Assembly: GCA_021779835.1 (NCBI GenBank)
Contig: JAJXZX010000004.1
Span: 62,001-126,000, forward strand
DNA: 64,000 nucleotides
Direction: 5' to 3'
From: Pseudomonadota bacterium
GTDB taxonomy: Bacteria > Pseudomonadota > Alphaproteobacteria > Rhodobacterales > Rhodobacteraceae
Notes under the pieces: model-generated
Database searches by the model: none
Seen by the model: only the letters and a program-made list of their open reading frames with translations
Told to the model about the DNA's origin: nothing
Position numbers and translations under genes: made by a program
Part shown: positions 43,072 to 51,884 of the stretch, piece after piece
Position numbering within the stretch: the stretch's first letter is position 1
Layout: each line of letters begins with the position of its first letter

Positions 43072-44157
43072 TTAGTTCCCGGTCGAACCATCCGCAGGGG
43101 CGCCCTGACCGTTCATGCCGCCCTGCATCGGGTTATGCTTTTTCCACCAGCCGCCGTGGCCTTTGCCGCCCTCCTGCATGTGGCCGCGCATCTCGCCGCG
43201 TTGCCCGTCATGCATCATCTGCATGCGCTCTTGCGCGCGCTCATACTCGGCCTTGGTGATCGAGCCGTCCGCGTTCGCCGGGAAATGCGCGAACTTCATC
43301 GACATCGGCGCCACGGCCAATTCCTCGATGCTGATCTTGCCATCGCCGTTCAGGTCAACTGCCGCGACCATTTTCGCGGTGTGGGCCGCAATCACCGGAG
43401 TCATTTTCGTGACGCGACCGGAAACGAACTCATCAACCGAGATGAAGCCGTCATTGTTGGCGTCCATCGCCTTGATGGCGGCGTCTTGATAGGCTTTCAC
43501 CTCGTCCGGGGTGATGGCGCCATCTTTGTTGGCGTCAAGATCGGCAAAGTTGAGTCCGGCAAGCGCCGCCCCCATACCCATCGCCCCATGCCGGGCTATC
43601 GGGCCGTGGTCGCCGCGCATACCCATCGGGCCGTGCTCGCCACCCATCATGCCGTGATCGCCGCGCATACCGCCTTGTCCGGCAGCCGTGCGCGCCTGCA
43701 AGGCGTCAAAGGCTTCCTTGGTTATCTTGCCGCCGCCCATTTTCACCATGCGGTTCAGCATCATAGAGACCGGCGTGCGCTGCGCCTCGGCCTCGGCAAT
43801 CGTGATCTTGCCGTCGCCCTTCGGGTCGATTTGCGCGAATTTCGCGGTGACGCGGGCGGTCATATGCTCGGTCATCACGCGGGTCATCTGTGCCGCGATT
43901 TCGTCTGCGGTCAGGAAGCCGTCACCGTTCGCGTCGAGGCCTTTGATTTGTGCGGCCTCATAGGCCTTGACCTCTGCCGGGCTGGCAATACCGTCGTTGT
44001 TGGTGTCAATCGCCGAAAAGGCGGGAAGCCCCATCATCGGGCCGCCCATCGGGCCCATCGGCGGCTGCGGACGATCCTGTGCGGGCACCATTGTCGCGAT
44101 CGAAGCCGCAAGAGCAGCCGCAAGCGTCAGCGTCGTCAGAGTGGATTTCGAGGTCAT
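43072..44157 (-). CDS. Secreted EF-hand protein with Met/His-rich linker
   Basis: A 361-residue protein with a signal peptide (cleavage likely after VPAQ or shortly before). At least six canonical calcium loops are visible: starting near residues 51 (DTNNDGIAS), 75 (DANGDGFLT), 111 (DPKGDGKIT), 208 (DANKDGAIT), 232 (DANNDGFIS) and 268 (DLNGDGKIS), plus a degenerate one near 295. Between the two halves (about 160-195) and at both ends are Met, His and Gly repeats such as MRGDHGMMGGEHGPM, a composition typical of metal-binding proteins. GCAGGAGAG precedes the start at 44157. It is upstream of the sigma/anti-sigma/sensor genes. Confidence 0.85.
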   Translation of the reverse strand: MTSKSTLTTLTLAAALAASIATMVPAQDRPQPPMGPMGGPMMGLPAFSAIDTNNDGIASPAEVKAYEAAQIKGLDANGDGFLTADEIAAQMTRVMTEHMTARVTAKFAQIDPKGDGKITIAEAEAQRTPVSMMLNRMVKMGGGKITKEAFDALQARTAAGQGGMRGDHGMMGGEHGPMGMRGDHGPIARHGAMGMGAALAGLNFADLDANKDGAITPDEVKAYQDAAIKAMDANNDGFISVDEFVSGRVTKMTPVIAAHTAKMVAAVDLNGDGKISIEELAVAPMSMKFAHFPANADGSITKAEYERAQERMQMMHDGQRGEMRGHMQEGGKGHGGWWKKHNPMQGGMNGQGAPADGSTGN

Positions 44158-44381
44158 AAAGTCTCTCCTGCAAAGGTGCGGCGTCGTGTAGCCGCGATAT
44201 GAAGGTGAAACGGGCGGCGGCGCGGGTTCCGTCGCGGGCCGTCGAAGTATTCCGAATTGGTAATGTAAATTGCCGCTCACACAAGCCCCTCCAGCGACAT
44301 CGGGACGCAACAGCGAAGCGCACCCTATGTTTTGCCGCAGAATTTGCTACATACTGTCGGATCACCAAAAGGCGCGCGACA

Positions 44382-44786
44382 ATGACCGATTCAATCGACA
44401 CGGAAGAAGAAGACCGTCCCGTGAAGCCCGCAATGTTGCGCGGCTGGCGTGGGCGTTGCCCGAACTGCGGCTCTGGCCCGCTGTTGAAGGGCTATCTGAC
44501 GGTGCGCGATAGCTGCCCCGTCTGCGGGGAAGAGCTGTTTCACCACCGCGCCGATGACGGCCCGGCCTATCTGACGATCCTGATCGTGGGCCACCTGATG
44601 GCGCCGCTTTTGCTATTCGTGTTCGACCGCTACCGGCCTGACCCTCTGGTGTTGGCCACCGGCTTTGTCATCGGCACGGTCAGCCTGTCGCTGTTCCTGT
44701 TGCCGCGGCTGAAGGGTATGCTGATCGGCATTCAATGGGCCAAGCGCATGCACGGCTTTGGCACCGGCGATGTCGAGGCAGCATGA
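44382..44786 (+). CDS. DUF983 family protein
   Basis: A 134-residue protein with two zinc-ribbon-like Cys pairs (GRCPNCGSG and DSCPVCGEE) followed by a conserved HHRADDGPAYLTIL and two membrane segments, the DUF983 pattern. In other alphaproteobacteria related genes lie near cytochrome oxidase assembly genes, but none are here. It overlaps the NUDIX gene by 4 bases. Confidence 0.88.
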   Translation: MTDSIDTEEEDRPVKPAMLRGWRGRCPNCGSGPLLKGYLTVRDSCPVCGEELFHHRADDGPAYLTILIVGHLMAPLLLFVFDRYRPDPLVLATGFVIGTVSLSLFLLPRLKGMLIGIQWAKRMHGFGTGDVEAA

Positions 44787-45454
44787 GCCTGACTGAAATC
44801 CGCAACGCGGCGACCGTCGTGCTGGTGCGCGAGGGGGCCGATGGGCCAGAGGTTCTGATGGGGCAACGCGGCGCGGGCGCGGCCTTTATGCCGTCAAAGT
44901 TTGTGTTTCCCGGCGGTGCCGTCGATACCGGCGACGCGCAAATCCCGCTCGCGGCACCGATCGCGGCGCAAAGCGCGGCTCGGCTGGCCTCTGGCGTGGC
45001 GCCAGATCTGGCGCACGCGCTTTGCGTCGCGGCAATCCGTGAGGTGTGGGAGGAAACCGGCCTGCCCTTCGGCACTCCTGGTGCGTGGCAGGGTGCGGTG
45101 CCGCCCGATTGGCAAAGTTTCGCCGCCGCCGGGCTTTTGCCGACCGCCGCCAGCCTGCGCTATGTCTTTCGCGCCATCACCCCGCCGGGCCGCAGCCGCC
45201 GCTTTGACGCCCGGTTCTTTCTCGCCGATGCCGGGGCGATTACGGGTGACGTGGGCGACATGTCGCGCGCCTCGGACGAGTTGAGCCACCTGCAATGGAT
45301 CGCGCTGGACCGCGCGCGCCATTTCGATTTGCCGTTCATCACCGAGATCGTGCTGGCAGAGATTGCCGCCCTGCTGCGCACGGGGGGCGAGCCGCCATCA
45401 GTGCCGTTCTTTGACAATTCCGGCGACGTGCCGACCTTCCGGCGGATCGCCTAA
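44783..45454 (+). CDS. NUDIX hydrolase
   Basis: A 223-residue hydrolase. The NUDIX box includes AIREVWEETGLPFG preceded by a KFVFPGGAVDTGD segment; the insertion between them is longer than in short MutT-type proteins, as in CoA-pyrophosphatase-like or NUDT19-like members. The exact substrate is unknown. The start at 44783 overlaps the DUF983 stop (ATGA), so translation is coupled. Confidence 0.88.
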   Translation: MSLTEIRNAATVVLVREGADGPEVLMGQRGAGAAFMPSKFVFPGGAVDTGDAQIPLAAPIAAQSAARLASGVAPDLAHALCVAAIREVWEETGLPFGTPGAWQGAVPPDWQSFAAAGLLPTAASLRYVFRAITPPGRSRRFDARFFLADAGAITGDVGDMSRASDELSHLQWIALDRARHFDLPFITEIVLAEIAALLRTGGEPPSVPFFDNSGDVPTFRRIA

Positions 45455-46074
45455 GCGCGCTTGCGCCGCTTCATCGCGGCAAATCCACAAAGGCCGGCCA
45501 CATAAAGCAGCCCGCTGGCAGGCAGCGGAACAGGTGCGGGCGGAGGGGGCGTTACAATATTGACGCCCGTCAGCGTCGCCGTTGCCGTCACCGTATTGCC
45601 GCTGAACGCCGCGACTGGGTTGAATGCGACACGGACGGTAGAGCCGTCCGCCAATGTGATAACCTGCGGCGCGGTCGACCATGTGAGGCTGCCTGCGGTG
45701 AACGCCCCGAACAGCGTGGTCTCGGTGCCAGAGGCGTTTGCGCTGACCGTGAACGGGTCAACCCCAGCAAAGCCCAACGTCGCCGCAAGCGTGAAGGTTG
45801 AGGTCGCGTAGAATGACGGGTTTAGCAGGGCCACGAAATTGATCGTGGCGCTAGTGCCATTTCCGATGGTGTAAGTCGTGCTTGGCAGCGCAAGGCTTGC
45901 CTTAACGCCGCACGTCGTCCCGCAAAGAAATCCGGTCGCCGTTTGGGTGACGGTGACGGAGGATGTCGCAGGGTCGGGTGTGAAATCGATCGTAGCGGCC
46001 ATCGCGGGCTGAGCGCCCAGCAATGCGACAAAGGCACCAGCCAAGAGGGCGGACTGTTTATATACGAAGACCAT
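45451..46074 (-). CDS. VPLPA-CTERM sorting-domain protein
   Basis: A 207-residue secreted protein: signal peptide ending near GAQPAMA, a Thr/Ser-rich beta-type body, and a C-terminal PVPLPASGLLYVAGLCGF, membrane helix and Arg/Lys tail (KRRKRA). VPLPA-CTERM is a Rhodobacterales variant of PEP-CTERM and implies processing by an exosortase/archaeosortase-like enzyme encoded elsewhere. The body has one Cys pair (FLCGTTCG). Its role is probably in the cell surface or exopolysaccharide matrix. Confidence 0.85.
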   Translation of the reverse strand: MVFVYKQSALLAGAFVALLGAQPAMAATIDFTPDPATSSVTVTQTATGFLCGTTCGVKASLALPSTTYTIGNGTSATINFVALLNPSFYATSTFTLAATLGFAGVDPFTVSANASGTETTLFGAFTAGSLTWSTAPQVITLADGSTVRVAFNPVAAFSGNTVTATATLTGVNIVTPPPPAPVPLPASGLLYVAGLCGFAAMKRRKRA

Positions 46075-46237
46075 TCACGTGCATCCCGTCGTTGCCAGCA
46101 ATGCGCCCCCGCACCCAAGCCAGCCGGAACACCCGATCAGGCGGCCCGACACATCGTCTGTGGCTGTTCTGCTGGAAAACTAAGGCCAGAATGTGCAGCG
46201 AATAAGGAGTGTTAACGGCATCGAAAGGCGAGAGCCA

Positions 46238-47140
46238 TCACGCAATGGTCACGATCAGCACGATGCCCAGCACCAGCAGCGCGATGCCCAACACCTCGAC
46301 CGGGCGCACACGCTCGTGGAACACCAGAACCGAGATCAGAAAGCCGAACACCAGATCGACTTGCCCCACGCTCCGCACATAGGCCGCGTTTTCCAGTGTG
46401 AAGGCGGCGAACCAGCCCAGCGAGCCCAGCACTCCGGTCACCCCCACCAGCACCGTCGCGCGCCAAGCTTTCAGCACACGGAGAACTTGCCCCGGTTCGC
46501 GCCAGCCCAGCCACACCATCATCGCGACGGTCTGGAATGTGGTGACGCAGGCCAGCGCCAGCGCCGCGCGCAGCAGATCGTCTGGGGTGTCGATCGCCAA
46601 CGTGGCACCACGATAGCTGATGGCCGAAAGGCCAAGAAACCCACCCGCAAGCAAGCCGAGCGCGGTGGCCTTGTTGAACACCGACCCGCGCGCGACGCCG
46701 GCAAGTTTCGGCGGGCGTGACAGCAGAATTACGCCTGCAACGCCCAACAGGATCGCCACGAACCCCCAGGCCGAGATATGGTCGCCCAGCACGACACCAG
46801 AGAACAGTGCGACCTGCACGGTCTCGGTCTTGGTGAAGGCGATCCCGACGGCAAAGCTCCGTTCAGAAAACAGGGCGACGGTGCAGAAGGTGCCGATGAT
46901 CTGCCCCAGCCCTCCGGCCACCGCAAAGGCCCAAAACCTTGCGTCAAGCGCGGGCATCCCCTGGCCCGAGCGCCAGATCAGAAAGGCCGACCCCGCCGCC
47001 GCCAGTGGAGCCGCATAGAGAAAGCGCGAGAATGTGGCGCCGCCAGTCGAGAGGCCGATCCCCTTCAGCCCCTTTTGCAAGGAAAAGCGCACGGTCTGCA
47101 CCGCTGCGGCTAAAAGCGTGATGAGAACCCAAGTCTGCAT
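46238..47140 (-). CDS. EamA/DMT-family transporter
   Basis: A 300-residue protein with about ten hydrophobic segments in two repeated halves, ending in the typical FLISVLVFHERVRPVEVLGIALLVLG motif. EamA proteins export metabolites or drugs; the substrate is unknown. It is 42 bases downstream of the desaturase gene on the same strand and may be co-transcribed with it. Confidence 0.88.
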   Translation of the reverse strand: MQTWVLITLLAAAVQTVRFSLQKGLKGIGLSTGGATFSRFLYAAPLAAAGSAFLIWRSGQGMPALDARFWAFAVAGGLGQIIGTFCTVALFSERSFAVGIAFTKTETVQVALFSGVVLGDHISAWGFVAILLGVAGVILLSRPPKLAGVARGSVFNKATALGLLAGGFLGLSAISYRGATLAIDTPDDLLRAALALACVTTFQTVAMMVWLGWREPGQVLRVLKAWRATVLVGVTGVLGSLGWFAAFTLENAAYVRSVGQVDLVFGFLISVLVFHERVRPVEVLGIALLVLGIVLIVTIA

Positions 47141-47182
47141 GGGGCGCTTCTGCCACGCCCCTTGACGAAGGTCGAGGGAGGA

Positions 47183-48100
47183 TCAGCGCGGCCGGTAGAG
47201 CGGATGCGGCACCGGATCTTTCGCCCGCAGAAAGTAGCGCCGGAAGATCTGCGCATAGGAGGCATAGACATAGCCTTCGTTGCTTTTCAAATACCGCTCG
47301 CGCCCCTCGGCATAGGCAGCAGGCAGGCGATACCACGGGATTTGCGGGTGCTGGTGATGCACCGCATGCAGGTTGATGTTGAGGAACAACAGCGCGAGCG
47401 GGCCGCAATCCTCAACAATGGCAGAGCGCGCGCGGGGCTTCTCATGCGCCTGATGCTCCAGAAACGTGCGGATTTTCAGCAGCGCGTAGCCAAGGTAAGC
47501 CGCCAGAAGGTAGGCCCAGATTGGCATCGACCCGACGCCCAGCAACCACACCAGCACGAGCGCCAACCCGACGCCATGCAACAGCCACGCATCGCGGATC
47601 GTGGTGTCGCCCGCCCGGTACAGCCGCCAATCTTGCCGCACGAAAGAGATCGTGCCCAACACGGGCCCCAGCACCATGCGCCCCAGAAGTATGTTGTTCA
47701 GACGGCAGAGCGTCCGCATCGGACGCGACAGCGTGGCCCAGACCGCCGGATCAAGGAAGTTCGACTCTGGGTCGTCATAGGGATCGGTCAGGATCGGGTC
47801 GTGGTGATGCGCGAGATGGGTATCACGAAACCGGACATAGGGCACCCAGACCGTCAGGCCGGGAAACACCAGCGCCTCGTTCAGATGCTGATTGGCGAAG
47901 GGATGGCCGTGCAGAACCTCGTGCTGCAATGACGAAAACTGCGCGATGGCGACGGCGGCGACGACGATGCCCAACGGTAACCACAGCCCGGCCAGCCATG
48001 TCGTCGCCAAGCCCCAAACGATGTAGGTTGTGGCAAGCAAAACCAGAGTTGGCCATTCTGTCACCCACATCGCCCGACTGCGCATTTTCGACCTTTCCAA
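47183..48100 (-). CDS. Membrane fatty acid desaturase
   Basis: A 305-residue di-iron membrane enzyme. The three histidine boxes are HEVLHGH (60-66), HLAHHHD (95-101) and HAVHHQHP near the C-terminal third. Members desaturate or hydroxylate acyl chains or related lipids. It is followed by an EamA transporter and is divergent from an XRE regulator, about 95 bases apart, so regulation by that protein is plausible. An alternative internal Met could be the start. Confidence 0.9.
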   Translation of the reverse strand: MERSKMRSRAMWVTEWPTLVLLATTYIVWGLATTWLAGLWLPLGIVVAAVAIAQFSSLQHEVLHGHPFANQHLNEALVFPGLTVWVPYVRFRDTHLAHHHDPILTDPYDDPESNFLDPAVWATLSRPMRTLCRLNNILLGRMVLGPVLGTISFVRQDWRLYRAGDTTIRDAWLLHGVGLALVLVWLLGVGSMPIWAYLLAAYLGYALLKIRTFLEHQAHEKPRARSAIVEDCGPLALLFLNINLHAVHHQHPQIPWYRLPAAYAEGRERYLKSNEGYVYASYAQIFRRYFLRAKDPVPHPLYRPR

Positions 48101-48195
48101 GCCAATTTCTTCAATAAATGCTATGCTTTGCCGGCATATGTTGGAATTCTGAAGATGCGCAACAAAAGCTAAACATTGGTGATATAACTCACACT

Positions 48196-49059
48196 ATGGG
48201 ACAAAGAATCGACAAGCGGCTGCGTGCAACCCTGTTCCGCGACCGCCTTGCCAGGGCGATGGGGGAAAAGGGCGTCAGCCAGAGCGGGTTGGCGCGCGCG
48301 GTGGGGGTGGATCGCTCTACCGTGTCGCAGCTTTTGTCGGGGGATGAAACGCGGCTGCCGAATGCGCATCTCGCGGCGGAATGTGCCTCGGCTTTGGGGG
48401 TGTCGGCGGATTGGCTTTTGGGGCTGTCAGAGCGGCCTGAAAAGCTCGCCGATCTGATGGCGACCTCGCTGACCATGACCGAGGCGCCCCGCGCGCTGAT
48501 TGATGAGCGTATCTTTGCCTGGCATCAGGAGGCGGCGGGCTACAAGATCCGCCACGTTCCGGCCACCCTGCCCGACATGCTGAAAACCCGCGCGATGCTG
48601 CGCTGGGAATACGAGCCGCAACTGGGCCGCACCGCCGAGCAGGCAATCGGCGCGTCCGAGGATCGATTGGCGTGGATGCGAGGGGCGCGGTCGGATTATG
48701 AAATCGCGCTACCCTTGCATGAGCTACGCTCGTTCGCGCAGGCGACTGGGTATTATCAAGGCCTGCCGGCCTGGGTCCGGCGGGAGCAGTTGAACCGGCT
48801 GTTGGGGCTGCTCGATCAGCTTTACCCCTCACTTCGGCTTTACATTTTCGATGCGCGGCGGGTTTTTTCGGCGCCGATCACGATTTTCGGGCCGATGCTG
48901 GCCGTGCTTTATCTGGGCCGCCATTACCTTGCGTTTCGCGATTCTGATCGGGTTGCGAGCTTTTCCCAGCACTTCGATTGGCTGGTCCGCGAAGCAGAGG
49001 TAGGGGCGCGGGATGTGCCGGTTATTTTGCGTGAATTGTTGGATCAGATCGAAGATTGA
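48196..49059 (+). CDS. XRE-family helix-turn-helix regulator
   Basis: A 287-residue protein. The N-terminal Cro/C1-type domain reads GVSQSGLARAVGVDRSTVSQLLSG (residues about 25-48), followed by ALGVSADWLLGLSERPEKL and a large C-terminal domain of unknown type that may bind a ligand. The start at 48196 lacks a Shine-Dalgarno, and a TATAAC box lies just upstream (48183-48188), so the transcript might be nearly leaderless; this is tentative. It is divergent from the fatty acid desaturase gene. Confidence 0.82.
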   Translation: MGQRIDKRLRATLFRDRLARAMGEKGVSQSGLARAVGVDRSTVSQLLSGDETRLPNAHLAAECASALGVSADWLLGLSERPEKLADLMATSLTMTEAPRALIDERIFAWHQEAAGYKIRHVPATLPDMLKTRAMLRWEYEPQLGRTAEQAIGASEDRLAWMRGARSDYEIALPLHELRSFAQATGYYQGLPAWVRREQLNRLLGLLDQLYPSLRLYIFDARRVFSAPITIFGPMLAVLYLGRHYLAFRDSDRVASFSQHFDWLVREAEVGARDVPVILRELLDQIED

Positions 49060-49179
49060 GGCGGGTGTGGCATCGCGCGACACTGGATTAAATTATTGAC
49101 GCCAAATGATTTCGGCTTTTCGTTAACCACCTTTGAACCACTTGCCGACCATGCCAGAGCGGAGAGGAACCGCAGTTTA

Positions 49180-49217
49180 GCCTGCCGGGGAGTAGAGTAT
49201 TTTTGCCAAGAAGAAAG
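49180..49217 (+). repeat. Intergenic repeat, copy C
   Basis: GCCTGCCGGGGAG followed by a TAGAGTATTTTTGCCAAGAAGAAAG tail reproduces the plan of the two copies at 27.8 kb: GC head, AGTATTT core, GCCAA(A/G)AAGAA tail. It lies between the XRE and lipoate-ligase-like genes. Confidence 0.6.
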
Positions 49218-49313
49218 GGGAACCGGGCCGCGCTCTCCCTCGAGTGGAATAACTTGACTCCGATATATTCCAATAACATCATGTTTTCGCGAGGCCTTGG
49301 GAGGGGATCGGGC

Positions 49314-50954
49314 ATGGATGGAACATTCGGCGGCGGCGCGGCGCATTTCGCGGATGTGGGGCTTCAAACGCCCGCGCAGAACCTTGCGCGCGACCGGGCA
49401 GCCCTTGCGGCCCATGCGGCGGGGGGGCCGGACAGCCTGACGCTGCACCGCTTTCCGGCCTCGGTCAGCGTCGGCTGCCACCAGACCCGCGCCCGCGAGG
49501 CGCGCGAGGATTATTGTGCCACCACCGGTATTCCGGTGTTCCAGCGCGGCAGCGCGGGCGGCGCGCTGTATCTGGATGCAGGGCAGCAGTGCTTCACGCT
49601 GACCGTCGCGTCGGACCGGCTGGGGGCCAACCTGAGCGCGCGGCTGGAAGCGGGGGCCGCGCTGGTCGCCGACGCGCTGGCGCGGCTGGGTGTGGCGACA
49701 GAATTCAAGGCACCCAATGACTTGCAGGTGGCGGGGCGGCAAAAGATCGCCTCGGTCTTTCTGGCCGATCAGGGCGGCTCGACGCAGATTTTTGGCTGTA
49801 TTCTGGCAGAGCTTGACCTGAAGGCAGCGATGCAGGCGCTGTTGGTGCCGACGGAAAAGCTGACCGTGACCGGGCTGGAACATGCGCGCGAGCGGATGAC
49901 CTCGCTGGCCGAGCGGCTGGGCCGCGTGCCGTCGGGCGCGGAGATTGGCGCGGCTTTGGCCGCCGCTGTGGCGCGGCTGGGGCTGCGGCTGGAACCGGGG
50001 GTGGTTCAGGCGGTGGCGCTTGAGGCCGACACCGCAACGGATGATTGGGCGCTGAGCGGCAGTCGGTTTGAGACCAAGGACAAGGTGCCAGGTGCCACCT
50101 TGCGCGTGTTGATGGGCCTGTCGGCGGAAAACCGGGTCGAGCATCTGCGTTTTGCCACCGATGGCCATATCGCGCCCGCCGATGGGCTGGTGCGGCTGGC
50201 GCAGGCGCTGGTGGGCGTGGATGTCGCCGATCTGGCCGGGGCGTGCCGCGAGTGGTTCACAGCGGCGCGGCCCGATCTCGCGGGCTTTGAGGCCCAAGAT
50301 GTGGTGCGGATGATCGATCGGGCGGCGTCGAAATGGCGGATGCAGGCCGATCTGGGGCTGACGCCGGCGCAGACCTCGGGCCTGATGCTGGCGGGCGAAG
50401 GGCGTGACCCGACGCAAGTGCTGGCAAAGGCAAGCGTGATGCTGGTGCCCTATTGCGCCAAGCCGAATTGGTGCAAGTGGCGCCACACGATTGACTGCGT
50501 GGAGTGCGGCAAATGCGAGGTGGGCGACGCCTATATGCTGGCTCGCGACCGCAATATGGAGGTCGTGACGATCACCAACTTTGAGCATCTGGCGGATACT
50601 TTGGCTGCGATGAAGGGCGCGGGGGTGACAAGCTATGTCGGCATGTGCTGCGGCGAGTTTTTCCTCAAACGCCACCACGCGTTTCGCGACAGCGGCATGG
50701 ACGCGGTGCTTTTGGATATCGAGGGCGCGACCTGCTATGAGTTGAAGGAAGAGAACCTCGCCTATGCCGGACAGTTCAGTGCCGAGGCGGCGCTGGATCT
50801 GGACGCGGTGCAGAAGGTGATGGCCAAGGTGCCGGTGCAACCCTTGGCGCGCAGGCCGTGCCTGACCGGCGATACCGCCCGCGTGGGCGAGCGGCATCAC
50901 GCCTTGGTGTCGGGCGGTTGCTCCGCCTGTTCATGTGGAAAAGCAGCAGGTTAG
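49314..50954 (+). CDS. Lipoate-protein-ligase-like domain fused to DUF116
   Basis: A 546-residue two-domain protein. Residues about 1-240 resemble the LplA/LipB/BPL fold: SVGCHQ (53-58), FQRGSAGGALY with the lipoyl-AMP loop, and PNDLQVAGRQKIASVF with the likely catalytic Lys144. Residues about 375-520 are DUF116, with Cys381, Cys387, Cys395, Cys398 and Cys401 (CAKPNWCKW and CVECGKC), a GMCCGEF motif and EGATCYEL. The tail adds CSACSC. The cysteines suggest a metal or Fe-S site. No lipA or lipB is nearby. The start at 49314 has GGGAGGGG upstream and is preferred to a longer frame. Confidence 0.85.
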   Translation: MDGTFGGGAAHFADVGLQTPAQNLARDRAALAAHAAGGPDSLTLHRFPASVSVGCHQTRAREAREDYCATTGIPVFQRGSAGGALYLDAGQQCFTLTVASDRLGANLSARLEAGAALVADALARLGVATEFKAPNDLQVAGRQKIASVFLADQGGSTQIFGCILAELDLKAAMQALLVPTEKLTVTGLEHARERMTSLAERLGRVPSGAEIGAALAAAVARLGLRLEPGVVQAVALEADTATDDWALSGSRFETKDKVPGATLRVLMGLSAENRVEHLRFATDGHIAPADGLVRLAQALVGVDVADLAGACREWFTAARPDLAGFEAQDVVRMIDRAASKWRMQADLGLTPAQTSGLMLAGEGRDPTQVLAKASVMLVPYCAKPNWCKWRHTIDCVECGKCEVGDAYMLARDRNMEVVTITNFEHLADTLAAMKGAGVTSYVGMCCGEFFLKRHHAFRDSGMDAVLLDIEGATCYELKEENLAYAGQFSAEAALDLDAVQKVMAKVPVQPLARRPCLTGDTARVGERHHALVSGGCSACSCGKAAG

Positions 50955-50963
50955 CGGACGAAC

Positions 50964-51494
50964 TTAACGTGCGGCGATAAGGCGCTTCACGTCGTAGCCG
51001 TTGAAATCCATCACCTCTTTCGCGGCGGTGATGCGGTCGGCGGGCACGCGGCCGTTGCGCGCAAGGATAGCGCCGAAAGCGCCCGAGGGGGTGCCGATTG
51101 CCATGGTCTGATACTCTTGATCGACCCAAAGCACCCACCACGCCTCGCCGCGCGGGCCACTCATCGCGAGGCGGTAGCGGCCCGAGGCGGTGGGGGTGGC
51201 GTGAACCGTCTCGGGCCTGCCCCACCCGCCGCAGGATTTCAGCGTGAGGTCGAGCGAGCCGTCGGCGCGCGAGGTGATATGGGTCAGGCCCAGCGCGCAG
51301 GAGGCGTGGGCGGGGTCGTAAAAGCCAGCAACTTCATGCCAATCGCCCGAAATGCGGGAGGGCTGGAAGCTGGCGTTGGAATAGATTTGCGCGTGAGGTT
51401 TGCGGTAGGGGCTGTTGGTGTGCGGGCCGGGCGCATTGCAGGCAGCGAGGCCGAGAAGGGTCGCGAGGGCTGCGGTACGGGTCAGTTTATACAT
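50964..51494 (-). CDS. Lipocalin-family lipoprotein (Blc-like)
   Basis: A 176-residue lipoprotein: signal peptide with lipobox LAAC. The lipocalin landmark GDWHEVAGFYDP lies near residue 50 and the WVLWVDQEYQTMAIGTPSG strand pair follows, then the C-terminal ADRITAAKEVMDFNGYDVKRL helix. Outer-membrane lipocalins bind fatty acids or lysophospholipids. It overlaps the neighbouring lipoprotein gene by 13 bases on the same strand, so they form an operon. Confidence 0.83.
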   Translation of the reverse strand: MYKLTRTAALATLLGLAACNAPGPHTNSPYRKPHAQIYSNASFQPSRISGDWHEVAGFYDPAHASCALGLTHITSRADGSLDLTLKSCGGWGRPETVHATPTASGRYRLAMSGPRGEAWWVLWVDQEYQTMAIGTPSGAFGAILARNGRVPADRITAAKEVMDFNGYDVKRLIAAR

Positions 51495-51826
51495 TGGGTC
51501 ACTCTTTGTCCGGCCCCGTCAAGGATGTCCTGGCAGCCGACGAGGGGGGTGATCGGGGCGCAGCTATGGCTATTGGCGAGGCAGGCGGTGGAGCAATCGG
51601 AGGATTTGTTGCACATCTTGCCGGCGTCCTCCGGGGTGCGGAAACACATGAAGCTGCCGTCCTTGCCGATCGGGTCGAAACGGCCACCATGTGCGGTGCA
51701 ATGGGCGCGGTCCAAGGCCACCTTGGCGGCACCGACCGGGGCTAGCGGTGCGGGGCCGCGCGGGGCGATAAGTTGGCAGGCCCCCAACAGGAGGAATACG
51801 GAGAACAGGGCAAGGATACGGGTCAT
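51482..51826 (-). CDS. Cysteine-rich putative lipoprotein
   Basis: A 114-residue protein with a signal peptide ending in lipobox LGAC. The mature part has eight or more Cys (for example MCNKSSDCSTACLANSHSCA), suggesting a disulfide-rich fold; no family was recognised. The start at 51826 follows AAAGG and gives the signal peptide directly at the N-terminus. It precedes and overlaps the lipocalin gene. Confidence 0.72.
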   Translation of the reverse strand: MTRILALFSVFLLLGACQLIAPRGPAPLAPVGAAKVALDRAHCTAHGGRFDPIGKDGSFMCFRTPEDAGKMCNKSSDCSTACLANSHSCAPITPLVGCQDILDGAGQRVTQCIN

Positions 51827-51884
51827 CAGCGGCCTTTGGATGGGTCGCATACAAGGGACGTCAGATCGGGGCGGGACGCAAGGG

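Noticed and set aside
48183-48196. Leaderless promoter for the XRE regulator
   Set aside because: A TATAAC box is well placed, but no matching -35 element at normal spacing was found, so it is noted in the gene entry only.
49044-50900. A long minus-strand frame opposite the lipoate-ligase/DUF116 gene
   Set aside because: Arg/His/Gln-rich composition typical of a shadow of high-GC coding sequence; the plus-strand protein has clear motifs.
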